A program made the position numbers and the translations under genes. The notes under the pieces were generated by a model. It saw nothing but the letters and a program-made list of their open reading frames with translations, searched no databases and was not told where the DNA came from. A stretch of 64,000 bases of DNA, taken from NCBI GenBank assembly GCA_023935145.1, contig CM043699.1, forward strand, positions 63,468,138 to 63,532,137, written 5' to 3'. The first letter of the stretch is position 1; each line of letters starts with the position of its first letter. Of this stretch, positions 45,597 to 55,282 are shown one piece after another. This DNA comes from Bretschneidera sinensis (Eukaryota; Streptophyta; Magnoliopsida; Brassicales; Akaniaceae).

Positions 45597-45988
45597 TGAG
45601 ATATGTCGATTATGTCTTATCAGATATTTGGTGAGAAAGTTCTTATTGCTGAGATATGTCGGTCCTCTCTCCTCGAAGTTTTTGAAAAAGGGTCTTAAGG
45701 CTGAGATATGTTGACCTTATCAGTTGAGATATGTTAACCCTATCTCCTTAGAGTTTTTATGTAAAAGGTCATGAGATAGATCGGCCCTATCTCCTCAGAT
45801 TTTTGTGAAAAAATAACTGAGGGCTAAGATAGATCGGCCTTATCTCCTCGGAGTTTTTGTGAAAAAGGTCCGAAGACTGAGATAAATTGACCCTATCTCC
45901 TCGAATTTTTGGTGAAAAATGGTTTGAGGGCTGAGATAGGTCGACTCTATCTCCTCAGAGTTTTTGTGAAGAAAGGTCTGAGGGCTAA
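45597..45988. repeat. Tandem repeat B, about 55-65-bp unit, ~6 copies
   Basis: The unit contains 'CTGAGATAGGTCG', 'CCTATCTCCTCAGAGTTTTT' and 'GTGAAAAAGG'. Unit length varies by small indels. Confidence 0.8.
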
Positions 45989-46007
45989 AAAAAGGAATGA
46001 GGAAAAT

Positions 46008-46255
46008 ACTACTTTAACGACTTTGAGGACGCCAATCGTAAGGCGATCCAAGCTTACCCTAATCAGGACTTCTCGATGATCAAATTTTCTGAGGATTAGA
46101 CCACTACCGTGGCTAGAGATGGCCAAGCCTTTGAAGCGGGAGACGAGACTGAGACCAGGGCGAAAGAAGCGGAGGAGGTTAACGAGAATGTTGACAAACT
46201 TGGGGATAAGGAGTGGATACTTGTCCCTCTTTCATTTCTTTTTATTTTATGTATG
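46008..46255 (+). pseudogene. C-terminal piece of a transposon ORF
   Basis: The plus strand reads 'YYFNDFEDANRKAIQAYPNQ' and 'DFSMIKFSED', one TAG, then an acidic 'DGQAFEAGDETETRAKEAEE'. It resembles the C-terminal end of uncharacterised plant transposon proteins with a conserved Y/F-P-x-x-D-F/L-S motif. Nothing upstream in the window completes it; upstream is tandem repeat B. The assignment is by recall and weak. Confidence 0.35.
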
Positions 46256-46429
46256 GTGGACTAATAATGCCTTATTTTTTAAAAATTTCTAAGTAATGGA
46301 ATGGGCGTAGGCCCCTTGCATTTATGATTTTTTAGCTTCCTTACTTTTGTGTTGTGAAGAGTTTAGAATTTTTTTTCTTGATGATATTTGTGGAGATCTG
46401 AGGGAGGAAAAAGTTGGGGGCTCCCTCTT

Positions 46430-46740
46430 CGGCCTTTGCATAAGTAAATGCTCTCAGGGAGAAAGGAGCTCGGGGCCCTTCCTTCTACAAGGATGAGGCA
46501 TCTAAGGACTCGAGGCCTTGGGCTTGGCAAAGATAAGGTATCCAGGGACTAGAGGTCCTGGGCTTGGTAAAGAAGAGGAGTCTAGGGACTCGGGACCCTG
46601 GGTTTTGTAAGGAAGAGGCATCCAAGAACTCAAAGCCATAGGCTCAGACTCCTTGGGAAAAATGGCCAAGGGTTATGTGGACTCGGGACCCTATCTTCGG
46701 ACTTTGGAAAAATGGTCAAGAGTCACAAGGACTCAAAGCC
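46430..46740. repeat. Tandem repeat C, about 58-bp unit, 3-5 copies
   Basis: Units carry 'GGGACTCGGGACCCTGGG' and 'TTGGTAAAGAAGAGG'-like words. Copies near 46490, 46550 and 46605 are the clearest. Confidence 0.7.
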
Positions 46741-46884
46741 CTCTCCTTGGAATTTGCTCAACAGTTTTCTTTGGACTTTTGCTTATGCTTTACACTTGAT
46801 GTGTTTTTGCAAAGTTCAATGGGTAATGAACTCTCTTTACTATTGGCTAGTTAATTATAGGAGCGATGAGCTTTTTGGGCCATA

Positions 46885-47000
46885 GGCTAGCCCACTAGGC
46901 GTAGGGGCCCACTAGGTATAGGGGCCCACTTGGTGTGGGGGCTCATTAAGCATGGTAGAACTTGGCATGGAAAAAGTTCACAAGGCGTAGAAAGAGTTCA
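46885..47000. repeat. Short tandem repeat D, ~18-20-bp unit
   Basis: 'GGCCCACTAGGCGTAGG', 'GGCCCACTAGGTATAGG' and 'GGCCCACTTGGTGTGG' follow each other directly. Confidence 0.75.
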
Positions 47001-47029
47001 CTAAGTGTGGAAGGAGTATCGAGGCTTAC

Positions 47030-47430
47030 TAGAGCCCAGGGCTCTTGGCTTAGCCTTTTTAGCTTTAAGAGTATCGAGGCTCACTAGAGCTCAGGACTCT
47101 TAGCTTGACCATTTACAAAATGATATCAAGGCTTCGGAAAGCTTAGAGCACTCGCCTTGGACTTTTTGTAAAGGTACCGAGGTGAGGAATAGCTCAGGAC
47201 TCCCTCCTCGGTGTTTTTGCTGAAAAATCGTCTAGGGTGAGAGGTGCTTAAAACACTCTCCTCGAGCTTTTGCTAAAAGACAAGCGATGGTGAAGGTGCT
47301 CAGGGCACTTTCCTCGGGCTTTTGCTAAAAAAGTGTCAAGGGTGAGAGGTGAACGAGGCACTCTCCTCAAGATTTTGTTGAAAAAGTGTCGCAAGTGAGA
47401 GACATTTGGGGCACTCTCCTTGGGCTTTTG
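47030..47430. repeat. Tandem repeat E, about 58-bp unit
   Basis: The first part repeats 'ATCGAGGCTCACTAGAGC'. The second repeats 'GGCACTCTCCTCGGGCTTTT' and 'GTGAGAGGTG' about five times. Confidence 0.75.
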
Positions 47431-47589
47431 TTGAAAAATTTATTAGCTCTAACGTGAGTGACCTTGGAAAGGGAAGGCCCTCTGGTTAGTCGTTATACCA
47501 CTCTTTGAGCCTAGATATACCTAAGTCTTTAGCGCCTTGAGAACGAAGGCTTGTGCCTTAGAGATGAGAACTTGTTGTGTTGAAGATGA

Positions 47590-47990
47590 TGATTTTGGTG
47601 CGCCGGAGACGATGGCTATAGTTGTGACAACGACTTAAGATGCGTCAATGACGACGGTTTTAGATGTGTCATTAGAAGACGGCTTTGGATGCGTCATTGG
47701 TTGACGATTTTAGATACATCGATGACAATGGCTTTAGATATGTCATTGGCTAACGGCTTTGGATGCTTCATTGGCTGATGACTTTAGATGTGTCGGTGAC
47801 GACGACTTTGGATGTGTAATTGGCTGACGGCTTTAGATGTGTCAGTGATGACGACTTTGATACGTCATTAGCTGATGGCTTTGGATGCATCATTAGTTGA
47901 TGGCTGTAGATGCATCAGTGATGACGACTTTGATGCGTCATTGGTTGATGGCTTTGGATGCGTCATTGGCTGATGACTTTAGATGCGTCG
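47590..47990. repeat. Tandem repeat F, 27/54-bp unit, ~15 half-units
   Basis: Alternating 'GGCTTTGGATGCGTCATTGG' and 'GACTTTAGATGTGTCAGTGA' half-units form a two-step repeat. Confidence 0.8.
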
Positions 47991-47995
47991 GTAAC

Positions 47996-48918
47996 TATAA
48001 TGACCCATCTCTAGTTGGCCACTCCCAAGATGGTATCGTCACGTTTTGAAATCCCAACACGACACATATATGCAACAATATAAAAACATGCATCAACTGA
48101 AAATATATATACATCAAACCTCAACATTGGAATTAAATTATTATTATCCTATCTGAAACAATATATATAGCATATTAAAGATGCATGAATATCTACAAAT
48201 TTTTTTCCATTAGTCTAAGGATGTGGACCACGAGACTTACAGATAATAACTCAGTCTGAATCTCAGCTCTTAAATTTATCTGTCCTGCTTGCTACATAAA
48301 ATTATTTAATAATGAGGAGTAAGTTTTACAAGCTCAGTGAATTAAATTTACTATAAGTACTCGATTTGTATACTTCTAGTAATATTCATTCATTGTTAAA
48401 TCAGCATAATTAACCATCCATCTCTTCCCACATTCTAATTCAATCATTTATCAATTTCTCTTAATAAATAAATTATCAAGCTATCATCTTTCAATACATA
48501 TATCTCATATATTATATCAATTTAATATCATCATAAAGTTCACATCATACAAACAGTCAATGATATTATTCTTTATTATATCATCATTTCTATTTATTTA
48601 TCATCAAAATTGTCTCATTATGCGACTAGTCTATCTATCAATTATTTAATAATCAAAATGGATTATTTATTATCTCAACCATTAATAATGAATATTAAAA
48701 ACAAATATAATGCATGAATTTAAATTCTCTTTCTTTCTTTCTCATCAGATCATTTCATATTATCATCTGGGAACGTCTTCCTATATGTCGACATGTTTTA
48801 GCTAGACTAGCTACCTTCCTGGTTTTCTCATCCAGACCAGCTGCCTTCCTGGTCTTCCCTTTTATGCATATGAGCAATAACATGCAAGCAAGCATTTATC
48901 AAAACAATCAATTCAACA
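47996..48918. repeat. Possible LTR of another Ty3 element
   Basis: AT-rich, no gene. It starts 'TATAATGACCCATCTC', close to the TGTAATGACC start seen at one end of many plant chromovirus LTRs, and ends at CAACA. The terminal TG is mutated and no matching target duplication was found, so this is tentative. Confidence 0.3.
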
Positions 48919-48924
48919 ATCATT

Positions 48925-49900
48925 TTGTTGATTTCCCCCATAGCTAAAATTAGGATGATCCCTCTATCTAGCATTGTAGGTATTGGAGAAAGGGTTATAT
49001 CTCTGCCTTTGTTGACCTGGAAATCTGCCCATGGCGTTAGCTTGCTCTGTGTTGCCTTCTTGCAAAGTTGGGCACAAGTCAGTTGGATACCCTATCATCG
49101 AACAAACTCCACATGGTTTGGGTTGATATATGTTCCCCACAGCCATTTTTTGCACGAGTGAAGTGAGGTGAGAAAGTTGTTACTTAATTGTTGTTGTCCC
49201 TACCTCATTCACTTTTTTTAGTGGTGATGGTGGTTCATGCCGGCTACTGAACTGTTGGGAGTTAGCTACCATATTTGCAATCAAATTTCGTGCGGCTTCC
49301 GGTGTTTTATCCACTAAGGCTCCCCCACTAGAAGCATTAATCATACTCCTCTCCATTGGCATTAATCCTTCATAGAAGTATTAGATGAGGAGTTATTGAC
49401 TAATTTGGTGGTGAGGGTAGGTAGCTCAGAGTTTCTTAACGCACTCCTAGTATTCATAAAGTGATTCTCCATTGTACTGTCGAATACCACATATTTCCTT
49501 CCTGATGTTGGCAGCCATTGTAGAGCCATTCCTTTGCTAAATCAGCCAGAGAGAATGTCGGTTTCACTCTTCAAAAATTCTGGTCGTTTCACCACATGAA
49601 ATTCCTTGAGATGTTTATTTGGGTCTTATCTTGCAATACCGTGGAATGTCAGCAGGAGATGAATCATTCTCGATTTAAGTTTAAAAGCAACCTCCAGAGT
49701 AGGATACTCAATACATAATGGTTGTTGATCAATGTTCGGCACTGCCAACTCCTTAAGTGTTCAGTTATTCAGTTGCATCTCCTCGTAATCAGAGTAGTCT
49801 GAATCAGCTGATGAGTCAGTTGGCGAACTAGATGGGAGGGCGGTGTGGACTGCTCAATCAAATGTTTCTGAGATAGGTCCTTTTGATCTTAAGTTGTAGG
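48925..49900 (-). pseudogene. Athila-like gag, decayed
   Basis: On the minus strand the capsid end reads 'YFYEGLMPMERSMINASSGG' and 'ALVDKTPEAARNLIANMVAN', phrases typical of plant Athila gag, then the knuckle region 'CGVCSMIGYPTDLCP' in which the expected His is Tyr. It ends with 'RDHPNFSYGGNQQN'. The N-terminal half (49400-49900) is readable only in pieces with stops. Confidence 0.85.
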
Positions 49901-50035
49901 GACTCTGATGCATTCAAATTTACCTGAAAAAGAAGAAGAAAAACAAACTAAGAAAACAAAAAGAAAAAGCTGAAGAAAAAAAAAACTAAAAAATAACAAA
50001 TAACAAATAAGTAATTTAATGAATTAATTTAACGA

Positions 50036-50056
50036 TCCCCAGCAACGACACCAAAA
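50036..50056 (-). other. Primer-binding site, tRNA-Asp type, minus element
   Basis: On the minus strand this reads TTTTGGTGTCGTTGCTGGGGA, a decayed form of the tRNA-Asp complement, next to the LTR end at 50059. Confidence 0.8.
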
Positions 50057-50058
50057 TT

Positions 50059-51851
50059 TGGCACGCCAAAAAATAGATGTGTAAATTAATTATTTACTCT
50101 AAAAATTATCGTATGAAATATAGTGGAAAGCAAGGGTCATTACCCACAGAGGATTGTAAATTAATTCAATTAAACACTTAGTTGTTAAAAGAAAAAAATA
50201 TAAATAATTAAACTAAATTAAATTCAAAACAACATAATAAACTAATTGAGGGGTTTTTTTTAAATGATTAGCTAAAAATTACGAATAATGAAAAACAACT
50301 AAAATATGATTCAAAATTGAATAAACTTTGTAGCAGTAATGAGAAAACTGGTCAAAGGATCATTCTCCACCAATTGACATGAAATGATGAATCAATATCA
50401 GAGTTATCCTCAAATTCTTAATAAAATTACTATCCATAGATAATAATAAGCTCTATTACCCCAATATTTCCTTAGTTTGTGGTTAAGTAAAACAAGCTCT
50501 TTACTTAATCTCTATCTAAGCTCTCTAAATTTAATTTAATAGAAGCATTAGGTTAAGAAAGATAGATTGGTCCAAGAAACAAATGCATAAGCTCGGTTCA
50601 TTTATCTTGAGTTATGTTCCATATAATAATCACACGAAAATATCCCATCATCAGTGATTATTAATTGCTACCATTGATTAGAAATTCAAAACAATTACGG
50701 ATCAAAATTTCTAACCTAGCAATAGATAATTACCCTCTTTCATTTGGTTGGCTACCCCGAATAAAATAATAATCATAAAGAAATCTTATGGAAGAACATA
50801 AACAATTTTATTAGAAATATGGATAATAATCTTTGAATATTCAATTACAAAATCATGTCTAGTGCTTCAAAATCACCCTTAACCAAAAATAAAATTAGCT
50901 AGACATAATCCTAAAATTAAAAACAAAACAAATATTCAAAGACATGAAAGATGGGAAGAATGAAGAATGAAAGCGAACAATAGTATTCTTGAAGAATCTT
51001 CTATGCAAATGAATCTCCTTGATCACCAATAGCAGCTATGTTCTTTCCAATTTTTTCTTCTTTCTTTTTTTTCTTATCTAGGAAAAATACGTTTTTTTAA
51101 CAAGGCAAGGGCAGCCAGCCTTATATAGGCAAACTACTCGAAAAGAAAAAGAATGTACAATAATACTACTCTTTCTAGGAAAAACAAAGACATTGAAATG
51201 GAAAATACTCTACTACTAGGAAAACATGAAATAGGAAAGTAACTAAAAAGAAATATAACACAAAATAGGAAAAAGTGCAGCCTAGGAAAAGGAAAGACAT
51301 CGAAATGGGAAATACTTATACTACTAGGAAAATATGAATTAGGAAAGTAACTAAAAGGAAATATGACACAAAATAGGAAAAAGTGCAGCACAAGTAAAAC
51401 TGGTATATACATGGAGGCTCACAATATTCATTAGGGTTTATTTTTTCTTTTTTTTATTGCCCTCTTCAGCTATGTAGGCCGCAGCCCATGTCAGTAGACA
51501 TCCCCAGCCAAACTCCAAGGAACAGACAGGCGCAACATGCAAATCCATGCTGCAGTACGCGTCTTTCTTCGAATTCAGCTATTTTCCTTTGATAAAACAA
51601 TGTCATCTCTTTCATTCTAACTCCGATTTTTGAACCGTTTAATCCCAAACATTCCGTATCTTCTTGCCAATATTATTTTATCATCCAAATATTATATTTA
51701 AGCATATGTGACATGAAAATAAACCAAAAATACCCTTGATTCCGAAAAACACATTTTAAAGACAATTAAGTAAAAATGCAATTTAAACTTAATTTCCCAC
51801 AAATGATACTGATAAATCACTAAGTATTAGTGTATTTTCAAGTACTCATCA
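50059..51851 (-). repeat. 5' LTR of the minus-strand Athila-like element
   Basis: On the minus strand it starts TGATGAGTACTTGAAAATAC and ends TTTTTTGGCGTGCCA, 1793 bp, the usual size for Athila LTRs. The partner LTR is missing. Open stretches such as 51134-51412 (repeat-like Phe/Ser-rich) are chance readings in an internal duplication ('AGGAAAACATGAAATAGGAA' words near 51215 and 51330). Confidence 0.8.
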
Positions 51852-52891
51852 AGGAGTAGGCCCAAACCTGGAGAAGCCACAAGGGGCTATCTAGAGAAGA
51901 AGAAAACCCCCTCATATATATCTTATATAGACACCTATACAAATTAGCCACTACAAATTGTTCTAAGTTAATTGTTTTATCAAGAGCGAATGCATATGTA
52001 ATGGCCAAAAATTGTTTGGTAACTCGCTTGGCAGAAACACACAGCAGATATTTGCAAATAAAATACAAGTAAAATTCAGTTAACTCTGTTTGAAAGATAG
52101 GTTCACCTGCATAACCCATATGATCAGTAAGGAAAACACTAAAGCTCAAGTGATTTTCCATTGGATAGTCGATTGCTCTCGCTTGTCAACATTTGAGGAT
52201 GTACAACCATACCCGTTGGTGAGATGTTTAAAAACGCAAACACATCCTCAATCTTTATAGTGAGTTGCCCAGTAGGGAGGTGGAAAGTGTTCAATACAGG
52301 AGACGAGAAGAGTAGTAAAACACTCAATAGAGGGTGATTCAAAGACATACTGCATGTCGAGGATTGAGTCACCTCTAGCATGCCCACCTCTTGCAACCCC
52401 TAAGCACAGTGAGCAGTAATTATTTATACCCAGGGAGACCATTTATCAGAAGCATGGTATTAGGAGGCATTGGCAGTTTCAGCACACCAAGAATTCCATG
52501 AGAGTGCTTGGGTCCCTTTCTAAAATAGAGGGTAGTCTACTGGGTCATGAAGGTAAATAACCCTTAAAGCCACTGGTGTTTCACCAATAAAGGAAGGTTC
52601 AGCCACAGTGAAACCCACAGAGGAAGGAAGATTCTCAATAGGGATGGACCAACCACTAACACGAAAGACCTTGGAAATAAGATTGACTGGATTTTCATAC
52701 AGCTAACCCAAGTCATAAGAAGCTTGAAAAAAGTCTTTTGCATAAGCAAGAAAACCATCATAGGACTCTTTCTCGATAGCTTCAGCAGTTGTAAATCCTT
52801 TATCCTTACCAAATGAACGTTCAACGACATGGCAAGGTGACTGTTCAAGAGAAATATCACTAATAAGAATGCTCTTTCCTTTGGAAGCCAT
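51852..52891 (-). pseudogene. Plant mobile domain gene, interrupted by the LTR element
   Basis: Starts at ATG 52891 ('MASKGKSILISDISLEQSPC'). It reads with a stop near 52706 and frame changes through 'VLNTFHLPTGQLTIKIEDVF' and 'AFLNISPTGMVVHPQ' (52200-52300), the hallmark T-F-H-L-P-x-G-x-(M/L)-T PMD motif. It continues to 'LTEFYLYFICKYLL', 'RVTKQFLAITYAFALDKTIN' and 'VVANLYRCLYKIYMRG', ending 'PLWLLQVWAYS' exactly where the LTR begins. The C-terminal half of the domain is missing. The gene had probably begun to decay, or decayed after the insertion. PMD proteins may be host silencing factors or transposon passengers. Confidence 0.85.
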
Positions 52892-53123
52892 TGAGAGATT
52901 GAGGTAATTTAAAGGAAAAGAGTTGAAGTTGAAGATTGAAAGTGCTAAAGAAATTTGAGAATGTTAAGGATTGTAGAGAGAATGTGTGAAGAAAAGCAGA
53001 AGAAGGAAGATGTATTTATTAGGTACTGAAGCACAATCGATTTCAATCCCTAAGCGTTAAAAGATCCAGTATAATCACGCTTAGTGGTTCTCATCTTCAA
53101 ACCAATTACATGCGGGGGGCAAT
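52892..53123. other. Upstream region of the PMD gene
   Basis: Purine-rich (on plus) sequence without a gene. It ends with GCGGGGGGCAAT at 53112-53123, which looks like a polypurine tract for the LTR-like segment that follows. Confidence 0.35.
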
Positions 53124-54075
53124 TGTTTGTACCAAAAAATGAAAAAAATCAGGAAAAATATCTTGATTAAGCCTGTGTAAGGTCACAACAAACAAGAAAG
53201 AAGACGGCTAAAAAAGGAAGAGGCATGATGAAACATTAATTAGTCGTCAAAAAGCCCACGAAACAAGAGCTTTCAAAAATGAGAAGTTTAGGGAGAAACA
53301 TTGAGGCATGAAGAATAAATCGAGGGCTCGAGGCTATGAGCTCGAGATAAAAAAGGTTACATTCAATACCTTGACCTTGAGCATAACAGATGAGTCATAA
53401 CTACCAACCTAACTATTCAGGGATCGAGAATCACCTAAGAGTCGTGTATTTAACTAGCTAAGGTAAAAGTGGCCACGCTTAAATATAACTCATGTAATGA
53501 GTTACATGTGGCACATTCAACGTATTTAATAAAAAATAGATGATGAAGTGGAAACATGAGATATGCTTGGGAATTATCAACGTAACTATCTAGGCCAGAA
53601 GAAGTATAAATAGCAGCAGATCAATCATAGAGATCACACAGACAATCATCCAACACTTATTATCTTTTCTACATTTATGCTTTTTAATTTCCAATAGCCA
53701 TAGCTGTAGCTATACTCATAGTGGTAGTTAACATTTCTCACCCACTTTTCTGTCTCGAAGTTCAGTCAAGCCAAGGCAGCATTGAAGGCTTGGTCTACAT
53801 ACAACAGGCTCGAGAAGTTTGCATTTGGTACTTTGAGGTTTTAATCCTATAAACCTTTCTATCAAAGTTGCTTGAGATATAAATATATTGAGTTTGTTGT
53901 TGTTGCAAAGTTGTTATTTACTCTAATCATTAACTGCTAGATTAAATTCTTTTTTCTTGAATTTATAACAATGTGTCATTAAAGTCCTCGTAGTTGAGGT
54001 AATACTGGATCCATCTAGATAAGTATTGCTCCAATTGAGTCAATCTCGATTAAATACATATTTCTTGTGCAAACA
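53124..54075 (+). repeat. LTR-like segment next to the PMD gene
   Basis: It begins TGTTTGTACC and ends GTGCAAACA, a 6-bp inverted pair of the TG...CA type, 952 bp apart. A G6 tract lies before it and a TATA-like 'AGTATAAATAGCAGC' near 53600 could be its promoter. The flanking 5-mers (GCAAT and GTTTT) do not match, and no primer site is evident after it, so it may be a solitary 3' LTR of a lost element. Confidence 0.45.
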
Positions 54076-55282
54076 GTTTTAATCCCTCTTTAAAAGAGTT
54101 CCCAAACGGCACCATTACGTCAAAGAACAAAATCTGACTTGCTCATTTCCTTTTGGGCTTACTAATGAGGGTTTTCAAACGATACCTATAATGCTCGTCT
54201 CATTGAGCATGTTATGCAGTTGGATGTTGCTCAATTTTATCAATAATATCGCAGGTTTTATTAAAAAAAAAACAATTTAGTTGATGAATAAATGCAGTAT
54301 TTGAAAATGTTACATTGCAATCATTAGAAAGTATGATGACTTTGACATCAAAAATGTAATTTAGGAACTTAAATACTAGGCACTCCTAGTTTAAAGATTT
54401 AAAGATTTAGAGTTTGTATTAAGAGAGGCATGCAGTTTGCTCACATGAGAATCATCAGAGGCAATTTCAACAGAAATGCAGTTTAGAAAACAAATTCTTA
54501 ACGGGTAGATCAAATTGTTGGCATGTCAAGTTCAGTTTTCTGTGTCAATTCAACTAGTAATCTTATTAATATTACCAGATGTAGAATCTAGAAAGAAAGA
54601 GCAATACATTGCATTTCAACGAAAAAGCTAAACTCTAACTTGATTAAATTTGTTCTCTAATCAACTACCTATTAAAGAATTATTATGTTAGCATCCAGCT
54701 TATGAGAATCTGCCTATTAGAAAACAGATTAAACAAACTGTTAGGTCACATTTTTAGCATGTCAAGTTCAGTTTTTCTGTCATTGAACAAGTAGCTTTAC
54801 TATCAGACGTAGAAACTAGAAAGAACGAGCAAGACATTACATTTCAAAGGAAAGTTAAAACCTATTTTGGTTAAATCTTGTTCTCTACTCACTACCTAAT
54901 GAGCAAAAAAATTATACTACCACCCCACTAATGACGATCTGCCTACCTCTCCCCTACCAACTCATTTATTCTTAGATTAACTTCTATACAATTTGGGGAT
55001 TCGTTTCTTAAAGAGAAAATAGAACTAAGGTAAAGAAGTGTATAACATGAAGCACACTGTACTGGCATTTGATTTATAGAAAAATATAGGCATACTAACA
55101 TTATACATCAGTAGGCGCGCAAGGTGTGCCCAATATGATTTTAGGGGCAAAAAATGTGGATTACATAATCCAAAACAATGGGAAGTGTTTATTGTTTGAC
55201 AGTTCCCCTTGGAACCCCCCAAAAGAGTGGTGCCATTTTGTGGCAAACCCAATCACCACTTGACATCTTGCTAGTCTGAAGC
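54076..55282. other. Downstream region of the methyltransferase gene
   Basis: AT-rich. The part nearest the stop codon is probably the 3' untranslated region of the minus-strand gene; a minus-strand AATAAATGAG near 54961-54970 could be its poly(A) signal. The tandem duplication at 54485-54915 is described separately. No further gene. Confidence 0.4.
54485..54915. repeat. Two-copy diverged tandem duplication (~230 bp)
   Basis: Both copies contain 'GCATGTCAAGTTCAGTTTT', 'AGAAAGAACGAGCAAGACAT' or its variant, and 'TTGTTCTCTA' followed by 'ACTACCTA'. Copy starts are near 54485 and 54718. Confidence 0.75.

Larger units (their letters stand above)
48925..51851 (-). mobile_element. Truncated Athila-like element inserted in a PMD gene
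   Basis: On the minus strand: 5' LTR, tRNA-Asp-type primer site and gag; the element is cut near 48925 and nothing of pol is seen. The LTR's outer end abuts the PMD reading frame at 51851. It is a different family from elements 1-3, with a longer LTR and another gag. Confidence 0.8.

Noticed and set aside
47996..48918. Confident chromovirus LTR
   Set aside because: Only one end resembles a known LTR start, the TG is mutated and no target duplication matches, so it is listed at low confidence only.
51134..51412. Phe/Ser-rich 92-codon frame with apparent membrane helices
   Set aside because: Inside an LTR, created by an internal duplication of A-rich sequence read on the opposite strand.
55025..55252. 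75-codon frame downstream of the methyltransferase stop
   Set aside because: No similarity recognised, in the probable 3' untranslated region.
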